A stretch of 64,000 nucleotides of DNA from Paenibacillus beijingensis (GCF_000961095.1 NZ_CP011058.1:5162001-5226000), one strand, 5' to 3'. Shown: positions 25,077 through 34,390, numbered from the stretch's first letter. Made by a program: numbers and translations. The notes: a model not told the origin generated them from the letters alone.

Positions 25077-25739
25077 ATGACGAAAGCAACCGGCAGCTTT
25101 GCAGCGGGAACAGCAATATTGGCGGGCGGAGTTCTGTTTTTGCTGGCTACGGTGATGCATCCGCTTGTAACGGACCCATGGCTTGGCTTGAAAGTACTTC
25201 CGCATATCGCCCATTCGCCAGTCTACTGGCAATTCGATCATATTTTAATGCTTACAGCGATCCTGTTATTGTTCAGCGGGTTAGCGGCAGGAGCAAACGC
25301 TGTTGCAGACGAGGCTAAACCGGCCCGAATAACATTCGGTCTATTCATTGTCTCGATGACAATTTGGATCCTTATTCTCGTCATGGAACTGACGATAATC
25401 CCACATCTTGCTGAGAATTGGAGCGAAACGCAGTCACAAGAAACCGGCGTTATATTTACCGGACTGTTTGCATACGGCATCTTAGCAGGCGATATCGCGA
25501 TGATGCTGGCCTGGATCGGTATCGCGCTGCTTGGAAACGCATTACTCAGGAGCAATGAAATGACCCGCACCCTCGCTTCAACCGGCATCCTTTTCGGCGC
25601 ACTAGGCGCTCTTGGCATCGTTGCCATGCTGTTCGTATCGGATTGGAGCATCGTTATTTTGGCAGCAACATCAGGTCCCGTGTTCTTCTGGGTATTATAT
25701 TTCGGTTGGCGCATGCTTCGTAAGGAAACTGAGCGTTGA
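25077..25739 (+). CDS. DUF4386-like multi-pass membrane protein
   Basis: A 220-residue integral membrane protein with about six hydrophobic segments (for example GTAILAGGVLFLLATVMHP, MLTAILLLFSGLAAGANAV, TIWILILVMELTIIPHL, FWVLYFGWRML). It resembles Firmicute DUF4386/hypothetical membrane proteins, but I cannot assign a function. The ATG at 25077 has GGGAGG six bases upstream; an ATG two codons earlier abuts the ribosome site. It is divergent from the amino acid ABC operon and convergent with glnT. Confidence 0.75.
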   Translation: MTKATGSFAAGTAILAGGVLFLLATVMHPLVTDPWLGLKVLPHIAHSPVYWQFDHILMLTAILLLFSGLAAGANAVADEAKPARITFGLFIVSMTIWILILVMELTIIPHLAENWSETQSQETGVIFTGLFAYGILAGDIAMMLAWIGIALLGNALLRSNEMTRTLASTGILFGALGALGIVAMLFVSDWSIVILAATSGPVFFWVLYFGWRMLRKETER

Positions 25740-25766
25740 GAGACATTCGAATATATCCCCGGATGT

Positions 25767-27194
25767 TTAACCGACCTTCGCTTTGTTTCGGGCGGCCGGG
25801 GAATTTTCCCAGCTTTCGATGTTTTCAAGTCCTTCGATGCTGTCCTTATAAAAGACCGGATCCTTCCCTGCTTTTTTCTGCGCTGCATAATCTTTCAATG
25901 CCAGAAATGCAATTTTGGACAGCAATGTGATCGCCACTAAGTTGACGACAACCATTAAGCCCATAAACAAGTCCGCCATATCCCATACAAGCTGAACTTT
26001 GGCCACCGAGCCGAACAATACGATTGCGAGCACGCTGATCCGGTAAATAAACAGCCACGTTTTATTGGTGTTGATAAATTCGATATTGGTTTCGCCGTAA
26101 AAATAATTGCCGATCAATGTGCTGAATGCAAACAAAAAAATCATGACCGCCAGGCAGGCCGATGCCCAGGAACCGATATGCTGGCTTAATGCAGCCTGCG
26201 TAAGTTCAATACCGCTAAGACCCGGCTGTTGATAGGTATTGGAAAGCAGGACGATAAAAGCGGTGCTTGTACAAATAATGAGTGTATCCGACAGTACGCC
26301 GAACGCTTGCACCAAACCTTGCTTTACCGGATGGGACGTGATCGCTGTCGCAGCGGCATTCGGAGCGCTCCCCATTCCCGCTTCGTTCGAGAACAGCCCG
26401 CGTTTGATTCCGTTCATCAATGCGGCGCCCAACGAGCCGCCGATGGCTTGTTCGATGCCAAAAGCGTTTTTCACGATTAAAGCAAGCACTTCCGGCATCC
26501 GGACGATGTTTGTCAAAACGATGTATAAAGCGACACCGATGTACATCACGGCCAGAACGATGACGATGTACTCCGACATTTTCGCAATCCGCTTCACTCC
26601 GCCGAATATGATTCCGGCTAACAGAATGGTGATCGCAATGCCGGCCGTTAAACGGTCCGTGCCGAAAGAATTTTCAAAGGCGACGGTAATCGTATTGGAT
26701 TGCACCGCATTAAACACAAGCCCGAAAGAAAGTGTAATCAATACGGCGAACAGCGCGCCCAGCCAGCGCTTCTTCAGGCCTTGTTCCATATAATAAGCCG
26801 GACCGCCCCGGAACCCGCCTTTATCTTTTATTTTATAGATTTGGGCCAGTGTGCTTTCAACAAAACCGGATGCAGAGCTGATAATGGCAATAATCCACAT
26901 CCAAAAGACCGCTCCGGGGCCACCCAATGAAATCGCAATTGCAACCCCGGTAATATTGCCGGTTCCGACGCGGGCCGCCATACTGATACAGAACGCTTGA
27001 AAAGGCGAAATCCCGTTACCCCCGCTCGTCCTTCCTTCTTTTAAAACACGAAACATCTCTCTTAACATTCGGATTTGCAGAAATCTGGACTTGAATGTAA
27101 AGAAAAGACCGATTCCGACGAGCAAAATAATGATGAGATACGACCATAAAAAATCATTGATTTGAAGAACAACATTTGATAACAGCTCTTGCAT
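25767..27194 (-). CDS. glnT: Sodium:glutamine/alanine symporter (AGCS family), GlnT-like
   Basis: A 475-residue sodium-coupled amino acid carrier. The AGCS signature stretches are clear: GNGISPFQAFCISMAARVGTGNITGVA, GGPAYYMEQGL, and GLFSNEAGMGSAPNAAATA. About 11 hydrophobic segments are present. The start is the ATG at 27194 behind GGAGAGG; the longer frame adds non-homologous residues. It is divergent from the GlnK-GlnL system, which in Bacillus subtilis activates glnT in response to glutamine, so GlnT is the best name. A possible GlnL site lies about 100 bases upstream. Confidence 0.9.
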   Translation of the reverse strand: MQELLSNVVLQINDFLWSYLIIILLVGIGLFFTFKSRFLQIRMLREMFRVLKEGRTSGGNGISPFQAFCISMAARVGTGNITGVAIAISLGGPGAVFWMWIIAIISSASGFVESTLAQIYKIKDKGGFRGGPAYYMEQGLKKRWLGALFAVLITLSFGLVFNAVQSNTITVAFENSFGTDRLTAGIAITILLAGIIFGGVKRIAKMSEYIVIVLAVMYIGVALYIVLTNIVRMPEVLALIVKNAFGIEQAIGGSLGAALMNGIKRGLFSNEAGMGSAPNAAATAITSHPVKQGLVQAFGVLSDTLIICTSTAFIVLLSNTYQQPGLSGIELTQAALSQHIGSWASACLAVMIFLFAFSTLIGNYFYGETNIEFINTNKTWLFIYRISVLAIVLFGSVAKVQLVWDMADLFMGLMVVVNLVAITLLSKIAFLALKDYAAQKKAGKDPVFYKDSIEGLENIESWENSPAARNKAKVG

Positions 27195-27293
27195 TACAGC
27201 ACCTCTCCGATTAATGTTATTGCTTATCCCGCATCGACGCTTGAAGATTAGCCAATTTTCATAACATGGTGTTAAGATCTTAAATGGACACCT

Positions 27294-27309
27294 ACTAAAA
27301 TCTACAAAA
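27294..27309 (-). promoter_or_regulatory. Possible GlnL direct-repeat site upstream of glnT
   Basis: Minus-strand TTTTGT-AGAT-TTTAGT is one base away from the TTTTGT-N4-TTTTGT repeat I recall for Bacillus GlnL. It lies 100 bases upstream of the glnT start and between the divergent glnT and glnK genes. Confidence 0.45.
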
Positions 27310-27434
27310 ACAGACTTCAAAAAATAAATCAGTGTCATCTTATGTGACGCATGCCTTCCGCAGCACTGTTTCATGAGATCCGCAAATGCTGTTGCTAGAG
27401 GCAAAGTTTGACGCTTTATTTCATTTCGAATATT

Positions 27435-27464
27435 GTTTTTAATCCTTGAAATTCCGTATAATAA
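27435..27464 (+). promoter_or_regulatory. Promoter of glnK-glnL
   Basis: -35 TTGTTT, 18-base spacer, -10 TATAAT at 27459-27464. It implies that transcription starts near 27471, so translation must begin downstream of the longest open frame's first codon. Confidence 0.55.
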
Positions 27465-27535
27465 AAATCCAATCTGAGATGCGAATCCTTAGTTGTGAAA
27501 TCTTGACGCCACAGTGGAAGTTGGGAAGTGTACAA

Positions 27536-28819
27536 TTGTTGAAAGCGAATACAGCTGCGTTAATTCTTATGCTGTTTGCCGTACCTGTTGCCGGAGAAAT
27601 CAATTTCCATCCTTTTCAAGACCCATTCAGGTTCAGTCTGGCCACATCGGTATTTTTGTTTTTTTTATTATGGATTCAAAGGGTTCCCCCCTTATTATCC
27701 GGTCTTCTGGTCGGCATCGATGTGGTTGCGTTTCGCATCGGCTGGCAGTTCATTTACACGGGAGATGTTTCGTTTGCGGAGCTTTTTCAACTGCATTATC
27801 CAGCCTTTTTTTATTACCTGACTTACGCTGCTTTGTTTCAGTTCATGAAATTGAATCAGCTCCCGTACCGGCCGCTGCGGGTCGGAGTTCTCAGCATCGT
27901 CTCCGAATTTATCGCAAATGGGGTCGAGCTCTCTTTCCGCCAGTCCTTCAGTTTGAACACGCCGGAGCTCTATGCCATCGGTACGCTGCTATTAACCGCG
28001 GTCATCCGAACCTTTTTTGTTCTCGGTTTTTTTAATATCATTCAATTGCGCCAGTCGATCGTGAACGAAGAACTGCAGCGGAAAGAAAAAGAACGCATCC
28101 TTCTGCTCGTTTCAGATTTATACGAAGAGTCCGTACAGCTGCAAAAAACGCTGCGAGATTCGGAAGAAATAACGAGAGAATGCTATGATTTGTACCGCGG
28201 CCTGCAAAATGCCGGCTCATCCGACGAAATTGAACATTTTGCCCAGAAAGCGCTGCGAATTTCCGGACAAGTCCATGATATAAAAAAAGATAATCAGCGT
28301 ATTTTGGCGGGACTATCGAAAATGATCGCCGAACAGAGCTCTGCGGACTATATGAATCCGAAAGATGTCGGGCATCTGATTGTCCGAACGAATGAAAAAT
28401 ATGCTGCCGTCTTGGGCAAACAGCTCCAGATTAATTTGCATGTGGAAGAGGCGCTGCCTCCCGTGCATGTATATACGATGCTGTCCTTGTTGAACAATTT
28501 GGTCGCCAATGCGGTAGAAGCGATCCGCTGCGACGGGACAATCAACATCTCTGTCCGCCGCTTGAACGAAATGATTGAATTTCGCGTCAGCGACAACGGA
28601 CCCGGCATCCCCCTCAAGAAACGGAAGCTTATTTTCGCGCCGGGATATACTTCAAAGTATGATGATTCAGGACAACCTTCTACCGGAATGGGATTGTATT
28701 ACATTCAGGAGGTCGTGAAAAGCCTTCAAGGGCAATTTGAATTACAGGATGACGGCGAAACCGGCGAAACGGTCTTTATGATCCAACTGCCTGTCGATAA
28801 GATTGTCGGGAAGGGATGA
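27536..28819 (+). CDS. glnK: Sensor histidine kinase GlnK
   Basis: A membrane histidine kinase of about 427 residues. The N-terminal half has six or so hydrophobic segments; the cytoplasmic part has the phosphoacceptor region QVHDIKKDNQRILAGL and the ATPase motifs NNLVANAVEAI (N box), DNGPGIPL (G1) and STGMGLYYI (G2). Bacillus GlnK is about 410 residues. The frame is open from 27446, but a TATAAT sits inside that part; I therefore favour TTG at 27536 or 27539 with GGGAAG upstream. It is seven bases from glnL. It likely senses glutamine and controls glnT. Confidence 0.88.
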   Translation: MLKANTAALILMLFAVPVAGEINFHPFQDPFRFSLATSVFLFFLLWIQRVPPLLSGLLVGIDVVAFRIGWQFIYTGDVSFAELFQLHYPAFFYYLTYAALFQFMKLNQLPYRPLRVGVLSIVSEFIANGVELSFRQSFSLNTPELYAIGTLLLTAVIRTFFVLGFFNIIQLRQSIVNEELQRKEKERILLLVSDLYEESVQLQKTLRDSEEITRECYDLYRGLQNAGSSDEIEHFAQKALRISGQVHDIKKDNQRILAGLSKMIAEQSSADYMNPKDVGHLIVRTNEKYAAVLGKQLQINLHVEEALPPVHVYTMLSLLNNLVANAVEAIRCDGTINISVRRLNEMIEFRVSDNGPGIPLKKRKLIFAPGYTSKYDDSGQPSTGMGLYYIQEVVKSLQGQFELQDDGETGETVFMIQLPVDKIVGKG

Positions 28820-28825
28820 GAACAG

Positions 28826-29746
28826 ATGCGGTTTTTTATTGTCGATGACGATCAAGGAGTCCGTTCCATGATCGCGGATATTATTGAAGAGGAAGGTCTC
28901 GGGAAAGTTGTCGGGGAAACGGATGACGGTTCTAATATAAACGGAGATCTGCTGGAGCTGAAAAAAGTCGATATTCTGCTGATCGATATGCTGATGCCGG
29001 TTCGGGACGGAATTCAGACCGTGCGGGCATTAGGATCGCGGTTTCAAGGAAAAATTATTATGATCTCCCAGATCGAATCGAAAAATATGATTGGCGAAGC
29101 CTACTCGCTCGGAATCGAGTATTATATTACGAAACCCGTCAACCGGCTTGAGATTTTGGCGGTCATTCGCAAGGTAGAAGAACGATTGAGGCTGCAAAAA
29201 TCGATCTCCATTATTCAGCAGACGTTACAAGGAATTCAAATCGAGAAGCCGCAGGAGAGCCAGGAGCCGCCGGTTACGGAAAATAAAATCGTTACGTCCG
29301 GTCATTTTCTTTTGTCTGAGCTTGGGATGATCGGGGAAGCGGGCAGCAATGATTTCTTGGATATGCTGGCTTATCTGCACCAAAAAGAATCCGAATCGGT
29401 TGAATTTCCGGCGGCCTTCCCTTCCCTGAAGGAAATATTTATCAATATCGCCGCAAAAAAGCTGGGAAGCTCCGCAGCAGCCGCGGAACTGAACAAGGAG
29501 ATCAAAGCGTCGGAGCAGCGGGTACGCAGGGCCATTTTTCAAACGATAACGCACGTTGCATCTCTAGGCCTTACCGATTATTCCCATCCAAAGTTTGAAA
29601 ATTACGCTTCGAAATTTTTCGACTTCACCGAAATTCGCAAACGGATGCTGGAATTGCAAAACGATCTGGAGCCGTCGCAATCCCAGGTTCGGATCAATAC
29701 GAAAAAATTTGTACAGGTGCTTTATTTGGAAGCGAAACGAGGATAA
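28826..29746 (+). CDS. glnL: Response regulator GlnL (YcbB-type output domain)
   Basis: A 306-residue response regulator. The receiver domain occupies residues 1-120 with acidic pocket DDD near the start, phospho-acceptor Asp in ILLIDMLMPVRDG and Lys in YYITKPVN. The C-terminal half is the YcbB-type DNA-binding domain of GlnL (LKEIFINIAAKKLG, EQRVRRAIFQTITHVASLGL). It forms an operon with glnK and is expected to activate the divergent glnT when glutamine is available. Confidence 0.9.
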   Translation: MRFFIVDDDQGVRSMIADIIEEEGLGKVVGETDDGSNINGDLLELKKVDILLIDMLMPVRDGIQTVRALGSRFQGKIIMISQIESKNMIGEAYSLGIEYYITKPVNRLEILAVIRKVEERLRLQKSISIIQQTLQGIQIEKPQESQEPPVTENKIVTSGHFLLSELGMIGEAGSNDFLDMLAYLHQKESESVEFPAAFPSLKEIFINIAAKKLGSSAAAAELNKEIKASEQRVRRAIFQTITHVASLGLTDYSHPKFENYASKFFDFTEIRKRMLELQNDLEPSQSQVRINTKKFVQVLYLEAKRG

Positions 29747-29762
29747 GACTTGCTCGAAACGA

Positions 29763-31160
29763 TCATCCCTGTTTGCTTCGATTTACAACCAAATGACCGG
29801 AGACCCGCTCTCTTTCCCGCCCGAACTGGAAGTAATAAAACACCAGAATGGCGACATGCAGTGCAGCAAGGACGAAATAAATATTGCTGAATACAACACC
29901 GCCCGTGTAGAAGTATACCGGGTTCAAGCGGAAATCGGAACCGAGATCCACCATCCTGCTGTACAGGCCGGCAGCCATTGCGGACGAAATGAAATTCAGC
30001 AGCGAGAATATCCCCATGCCGACTCCTGTGTGTTCCTTCGGCAATGTCGTCGAAATCGATTTGGACATTGCAATGAGCATGGAGGATTGACCGACATTGC
30101 CGAAGATCAGAAATACAGCAATGATAAAGGGTGAAATGGCGGTAAAGGTTGAAAGCAGCCCAAAACTGGCGATTAACGATCCCGACGCCAAATAAAATAC
30201 ATAAACGTGCCCCCGCGAGTCGGCCATTGTGCCGGTTGTCTTCCCGAGTAAGGCCATCGCGATCGCTGCCGGAACCATGGCAAAGCCGATTCGTTCGGGC
30301 GGCAGTTCATGGACTTGGGCGAGAAGCTGCGGAGTAAGGAATACTAGCGAGAACCCGATTCCGCTTACGAGAAAAACGATCGATAAACCGAGCGTATACC
30401 TTCTGTTCCTGAAAAGCCGGGGCTCGATGAACGGTTCGTCCGCGGAGCGAGTGCGGGCGATGAATAACGCCAGTGTCAGCAAGCCGCAGGCCGCAAACGA
30501 CCACGTTCCGTTTGTCACACTAAGCAGCAGCATGGCCACCGTTACAGCTAACAACCCTCCGCCAATCCAGTCCATTTTAACGGGCCGGCCTTGTTCGTCA
30601 TCCAAATACTTTCGGTAAAAAGGCAGTGTAAGCAAAATAAGAAGCGGCAGAGCAAATAACCAGCGCCAATTTGTGACACTGACGACAAAAGCTGCGATAA
30701 CGGGAGCAAGAGCATTGCCAAGAGCCATGCCTACCGTTGCGGTGCCGATCGCGGCGCCTCTGCGCTCCGGAGCGAAGTAACGCACGGGAATGAGCATGGC
30801 GGTTGCGGGGACTACGGCCGCCCCCATAGCCTGCAAGCACCTGCCGAATAGAACCATTCCAAAGGTTTGAGAGAACAAACCGATCAGTGAACCGAAAGCA
30901 AAGAGCAGCAGCCCGAACGTAAGCAGGTTCTTAAGCCTGTAACGATCCGCCAGCTTCCCGTACGTCACGCTACCGATCGCGTAGATCAGCGTATAAGCGG
31001 AAGACATCCAACTGACCTCCGATGTCGTCAGATCAAATTCGTCCCGAATCTGGGGAAGTACAATATTGAACATAAATGCGCTGATCACGGACAGTGTGAG
31101 CGTCATCATCAGGATTCGAATCAGCTTCTCTCCGTTTTGCTGCCGGATTTCCTCTTCCAT
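29763..31160 (-). CDS. DHA2-type MFS drug efflux transporter
   Basis: A 465-residue, 14-segment major facilitator related in layout to Tet(L)/Tet(K)-like drug:proton antiporters. Motifs: DEFDLTTSEVSWMSSAYTLIYAIGSVTYGKLADRYR near the N-terminus and GRCLQAMGAAVVPATAMLIPVRYF (motif C region). A TetR regulator gene lies just upstream on the same strand with a 20-base perfect palindrome between them. It is convergent with glnL at only 16 bases. The substrate is unknown; antimicrobial or toxic compounds are likely. Confidence 0.88.
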   Translation of the reverse strand: MEEEIRQQNGEKLIRILMMTLTLSVISAFMFNIVLPQIRDEFDLTTSEVSWMSSAYTLIYAIGSVTYGKLADRYRLKNLLTFGLLLFAFGSLIGLFSQTFGMVLFGRCLQAMGAAVVPATAMLIPVRYFAPERRGAAIGTATVGMALGNALAPVIAAFVVSVTNWRWLFALPLLILLTLPFYRKYLDDEQGRPVKMDWIGGGLLAVTVAMLLLSVTNGTWSFAACGLLTLALFIARTRSADEPFIEPRLFRNRRYTLGLSIVFLVSGIGFSLVFLTPQLLAQVHELPPERIGFAMVPAAIAMALLGKTTGTMADSRGHVYVFYLASGSLIASFGLLSTFTAISPFIIAVFLIFGNVGQSSMLIAMSKSISTTLPKEHTGVGMGIFSLLNFISSAMAAGLYSRMVDLGSDFRLNPVYFYTGGVVFSNIYFVLAALHVAILVFYYFQFGRERERVSGHLVVNRSKQG

Positions 31161-31186
31161 CCTTATCGCGTCCTTTCAATAAATGT

Positions 31187-31206
31187 ATGCAAGTAATTAC
31201 TTGCAT
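31187..31206. promoter_or_regulatory. TetR operator before the MFS gene
   Basis: ATGCAAGTAATTACTTGCAT is a perfect 20-base palindrome between the TetR stop and the MFS start. Confidence 0.75.
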
Positions 31207-31222
31207 GGAGGTGGTAAAAAAA

Positions 31223-31828
31223 CTAGGGCGTTAATGCCCTAGCAAACAGCCGCACGCTCTCTTCAATAAAGTCTTCCATCGGCACGCCCGGAAATGTTTC
31301 GTCGGCACCCAGGCTGCTTACGAATGCGCCGTAATTCATCCACATGAAGGACAACGCCTGCAGTTCCGGGTTCGTCCGGATCAATCTTCCTTTCTCAACC
31401 ATCGCTGTAAAATATGCCGTCAGCAATGTTTTCAATTGCTGCGGCCCCCGTCTTGCCCGCTCATGAAATCCGGGGAGGTTGTTGCCTTCCTTAATGCCGA
31501 TCTGGATCATCTTCCGATTGCGGTTCATGATGTCGTGATACGTGCGGCTGATCAGAAGTAAATCCGTATGCAGCTCCCACTCGAGCTTCTCGTTAAATAG
31601 CTTGATCATCTCTTCCGTGTAATGATAGCGTTCAAATGCAGCTTCAAGAAGCTTCTGCTTGCTGCCGAATTGACGAAACAGCGTCACTTCGTTCAGCCCG
31701 GCTGCGGCCGCGATTTCTCTGGTCGTAACGCCGTGATAGCCTTTTTCCGCCATCAGTTCGATCGCCGCCGACAGCAGCTTATCGCTGCTGCTCAATTGGT
31801 TAATAACGATAATTGATCCTCCTTCCAA
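31223..31828 (-). CDS. TetR-family regulator of the MFS transporter
   Basis: About 190-201 residues. The helix-turn-helix reads GYHGVTTREIAAAAGLNEVTLFRQFGSKQKLLEAAF, with the effector domain after it. The start is odd: a perfect AAGGAGG is followed at normal spacing only by ATT or ATC (about 31810-31807); the TTG at 31828 precedes the ribosome site and the TTG at 31795 is far from it. I report the longest frame. It sits 62 bases upstream of the MFS gene, with matching palindromes in front of both genes, so it most likely represses both. Confidence 0.85.
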   Translation of the reverse strand: MEGGSIIVINQLSSSDKLLSAAIELMAEKGYHGVTTREIAAAAGLNEVTLFRQFGSKQKLLEAAFERYHYTEEMIKLFNEKLEWELHTDLLLISRTYHDIMNRNRKMIQIGIKEGNNLPGFHERARRGPQQLKTLLTAYFTAMVEKGRLIRTNPELQALSFMWMNYGAFVSSLGADETFPGVPMEDFIEESVRLFARALTP

Positions 31829-31835
31829 ATTGAAT

Positions 31836-31847
31836 GCAAGTACTTGC
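31836..31847. promoter_or_regulatory. TetR autoregulatory operator
   Basis: GCAAGTACTTGC shares the GCAAGTA half-site with the MFS operator but with overlapping halves, four bases shorter in all. It lies just upstream of the regulator gene. Confidence 0.65.
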
Positions 31848-31887
31848 TTTCATTTTAATCCATCATATTCCAGCTTACCCGAATACG

Positions 31888-33315
31888 TCAAGGGGATAGA
31901 TGTGCGATATTCACAAGCCGTTTAATCCCTTCCCGCAATTGCCCTTCATTGACAAAGGAATAACATAAACGGAGGGAAGATTGCATCTCCATAAGCGGAT
32001 CACAGATGGCACCTGGCACGAAGGAGACGGATTGCCGAATGCTCTCCGCCAGCAGCGCTTTCATATCAATCGTTTTGGGCAAATGAACCCACAGGTTAAG
32101 ACCGCCTTTGGGACTGACCCAATTCCATCCGGCAGCGGCCAATTCCTCCTCCATAATGTCTTTGCGAATTTGCAGAGCGATGCGCAGCTTATCCAAGTGC
32201 TGCTGCATCCGTGCCGATTCAAAGTAATGCAAAAAGATTTTTTGATTAACGAGCGGCGTACCGTTGTCCGTTAACGATTTGGCGGTTACGAGCGGCTCGA
32301 TTACGGACCGCCGGCCTGCAACGGCGCAAATCCGCAATCCGGGCGCCATATATTTGCTGAAGCTTCTGAGGTACACGACCCACCCCTCGGAATCGTAACT
32401 AAATAAAGGTTGCGGAGGCGGCTCTTCGAAATACATCTCGTGGAACGCATCGTCTTCAATCAAGAGACACCGGTACTCCTCGGCCAATTCGACCAGCCGC
32501 TTGCGCTGCGAAGAAGGAACGGTATAACCGGTCGGATTATGAAAGGTAGGATTCATATAAAAGAAGCGCGGCTTGAACTGTTTCATTAACATTTCGACCC
32601 TTTCGAGGTCATAACCGTCCGGATGAATCTCAACCGGAAGAATCCGGCAGCCCTGCTGCCGGAAATTGTCCAGCGCCGCACTATACGTCGGCCGTTCCAC
32701 CAATATAACATCGAGCGGCCTGATAAACGTGCGGGAAAGCAAGTCGATCGCCTGTGTCGCCCCGGTCGTAATCAGCATCTCGCCCTCCGTCAGCTGAATT
32801 CGGGAATGCTTCGCCAAGTACCGGCAAAGAACTTGGCGAAGCTCCTCATCCCCCTCTACGGGAGAGTAGCTTCCCATTAATTTCGGGTAGGTATCGAATA
32901 CCTTCTTGACATATTCGGACAGATATAGATTCGGCAACAGGTTCGGATCAATCAGCGCTTGCGAAAATTGATAAACGACCGGCAGCCGCTGGATTTCGGA
33001 CAAATCGTTTTTCAGCAGAACAGAAGCGGCAATCGGACGGCTCCCCGCATACTCCGGCGCTTCCTCTTTCGGATCGCCGGGGCTTACGTAATAACCCGCT
33101 TTCTCTTTTACATAGGCTTTTCCGTCCTGTTTCAACATTTGATAGGCCCGAAAAACCGTCAGCCGATGAATTTGAAATTGATCGGCAAGCTGACGAATAG
33201 AGGGGAGTTTATGATGGGCTTTCCACTCTCCGCGCTCGATTCCGGTAAGGATGTACTCGTATACTTGCCTGAATAGATGGCCGGAATCCCTGGATGTCAT
33301 CGGTGCATTTTTCAC
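31888..33315 (-). CDS. MocR-type PLP-dependent GntR regulator
   Basis: A 475-residue fusion. Residues about 10-80 form a GntR winged helix (LFRQVYEYILTGIERGEWKAHHKLPSIRQLADQF); the rest is a fold-type I aminotransferase domain that binds pyridoxal phosphate, with the Lys in YLRSFSKYMAPGLRI and NPTFHNPTGY as landmarks. MocR regulators sense amines or amino acids. It is divergent from an EamA transporter with a 115-base shared region that holds direct repeats. Confidence 0.92.
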   Translation of the reverse strand: MKNAPMTSRDSGHLFRQVYEYILTGIERGEWKAHHKLPSIRQLADQFQIHRLTVFRAYQMLKQDGKAYVKEKAGYYVSPGDPKEEAPEYAGSRPIAASVLLKNDLSEIQRLPVVYQFSQALIDPNLLPNLYLSEYVKKVFDTYPKLMGSYSPVEGDEELRQVLCRYLAKHSRIQLTEGEMLITTGATQAIDLLSRTFIRPLDVILVERPTYSAALDNFRQQGCRILPVEIHPDGYDLERVEMLMKQFKPRFFYMNPTFHNPTGYTVPSSQRKRLVELAEEYRCLLIEDDAFHEMYFEEPPPQPLFSYDSEGWVVYLRSFSKYMAPGLRICAVAGRRSVIEPLVTAKSLTDNGTPLVNQKIFLHYFESARMQQHLDKLRIALQIRKDIMEEELAAAGWNWVSPKGGLNLWVHLPKTIDMKALLAESIRQSVSFVPGAICDPLMEMQSSLRLCYSFVNEGQLREGIKRLVNIAHLSP

Positions 33316-33361
33316 AGCTGGACCTCCTTTTACCGTTAATTGTACACGAAGCTGTTTTCAC

Positions 33362-33389
33362 CTGTTCTATCTCTTTCCATCTGTTCTAT
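33362..33389. promoter_or_regulatory. Direct repeats in the MocR-EamA promoter region
   Basis: CTGTTCTAT occurs twice, at 33362-33370 and 33381-33389, 19 bases apart (about two helical turns). MocR proteins commonly bind two direct repeats. A TATGAT that could be the EamA -10 lies at 33401-33406. Confidence 0.6.
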
Positions 33390-33430
33390 TCTCTACCTTG
33401 TATGATACATAAATAAAGGGGGAATCAGCT

Positions 33431-34378
33431 ATGATTATTTTTAATTACTTGCTTGTATGCACCATTTTCGGCACAACCTTCCTGGCCATTAAGATCGGTG
33501 TCGATGCCTCCGCACCGCCATTCTTCTCGGCAGGGATACGATTTTTCATCGCCGGGCTGCTTCTGTTTGTTTGGTCGGTGTGGAGAAAAAAAGCCGCCTT
33601 CGCTTTACTGCTGCGCAAAGAAATGCTGCTTACCGGAATCGGGCTGACGTTTGGCACGTTCTCGGCTTTATACTTTGCCGAACAATATGTTTCCTCCGGC
33701 ATCGCCGCCGTGTTATCGGCAACGGGACCGCTCATCATTCTGATTTTGCAGAGCGTTGTGCTGCGGCAGCAATCAACGGTTACCTCCGCCATCGGCTGCA
33801 TCATCGGATTTGCAGGCGTTATATTGCTGCTGCTTCCCACTCTTACCGTTGCAGCCGGCGGATGGCAGGTCGTCGGAAGCATCGCGATTCTGATCGGCGA
33901 GCTTTTCTATGCTTCAGGCGCTTTATACTCCAAAAAGGTGATTCAACGCTACCCTCAGTCATCGCCGATCGCGTTGAATGCCACCCAAATGATGTACGGA
34001 GGGCTGCTGCTGCTCCTTCTGTCGGCGTTTACTGAACACGTGCAGATGACGAGCTTGCTCTCGACGAGCGCGCTCGGTTCGCTTCTTTATTTAATCGTCA
34101 TCGGCTCCATGATCGGCCACAGCCTCTTTTATTGGCTCATCTCGAAAACAAATCCCGTCTTTCCGTCGACCTGGCTCTACGTTTCGCCGCTTATTGCCCT
34201 TGTGATCGGAGTGCTGTTTTACCGCGAAACGGTCACCTGGGTGATGGCGCTCGGAGCTGCAACGATTATCGCCGGAACGATATTGGCGAACCTGGACAGC
34301 CTGAAGCAGCTGGTCCGCAAGCCAAGAGCGACCGTTTCCAGCGCTGCTAAAGGATCGTTTTCTCTTCACAAACGGTAA
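33431..34378 (+). CDS. EamA/DMT superfamily transporter
   Basis: A 315-residue, about ten-segment EamA exporter. Landmarks: YFAEQYVSSGIAAVLSATGPLIILILQS in repeat one and FPSTWLYVSPLIALVIGVLFYRETVTW in repeat two. A basic, Ser-rich C-terminal tail follows. The ATG has GGGGGAA upstream. Divergent MocR gene and the direct repeats suggest control by an amino acid or amine, which may be its export substrate. Confidence 0.9.
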   Translation: MIIFNYLLVCTIFGTTFLAIKIGVDASAPPFFSAGIRFFIAGLLLFVWSVWRKKAAFALLLRKEMLLTGIGLTFGTFSALYFAEQYVSSGIAAVLSATGPLIILILQSVVLRQQSTVTSAIGCIIGFAGVILLLLPTLTVAAGGWQVVGSIAILIGELFYASGALYSKKVIQRYPQSSPIALNATQMMYGGLLLLLLSAFTEHVQMTSLLSTSALGSLLYLIVIGSMIGHSLFYWLISKTNPVFPSTWLYVSPLIALVIGVLFYRETVTWVMALGAATIIAGTILANLDSLKQLVRKPRATVSSAAKGSFSLHKR

Positions 34379-34390
34379 ACCGGCCCGAAC

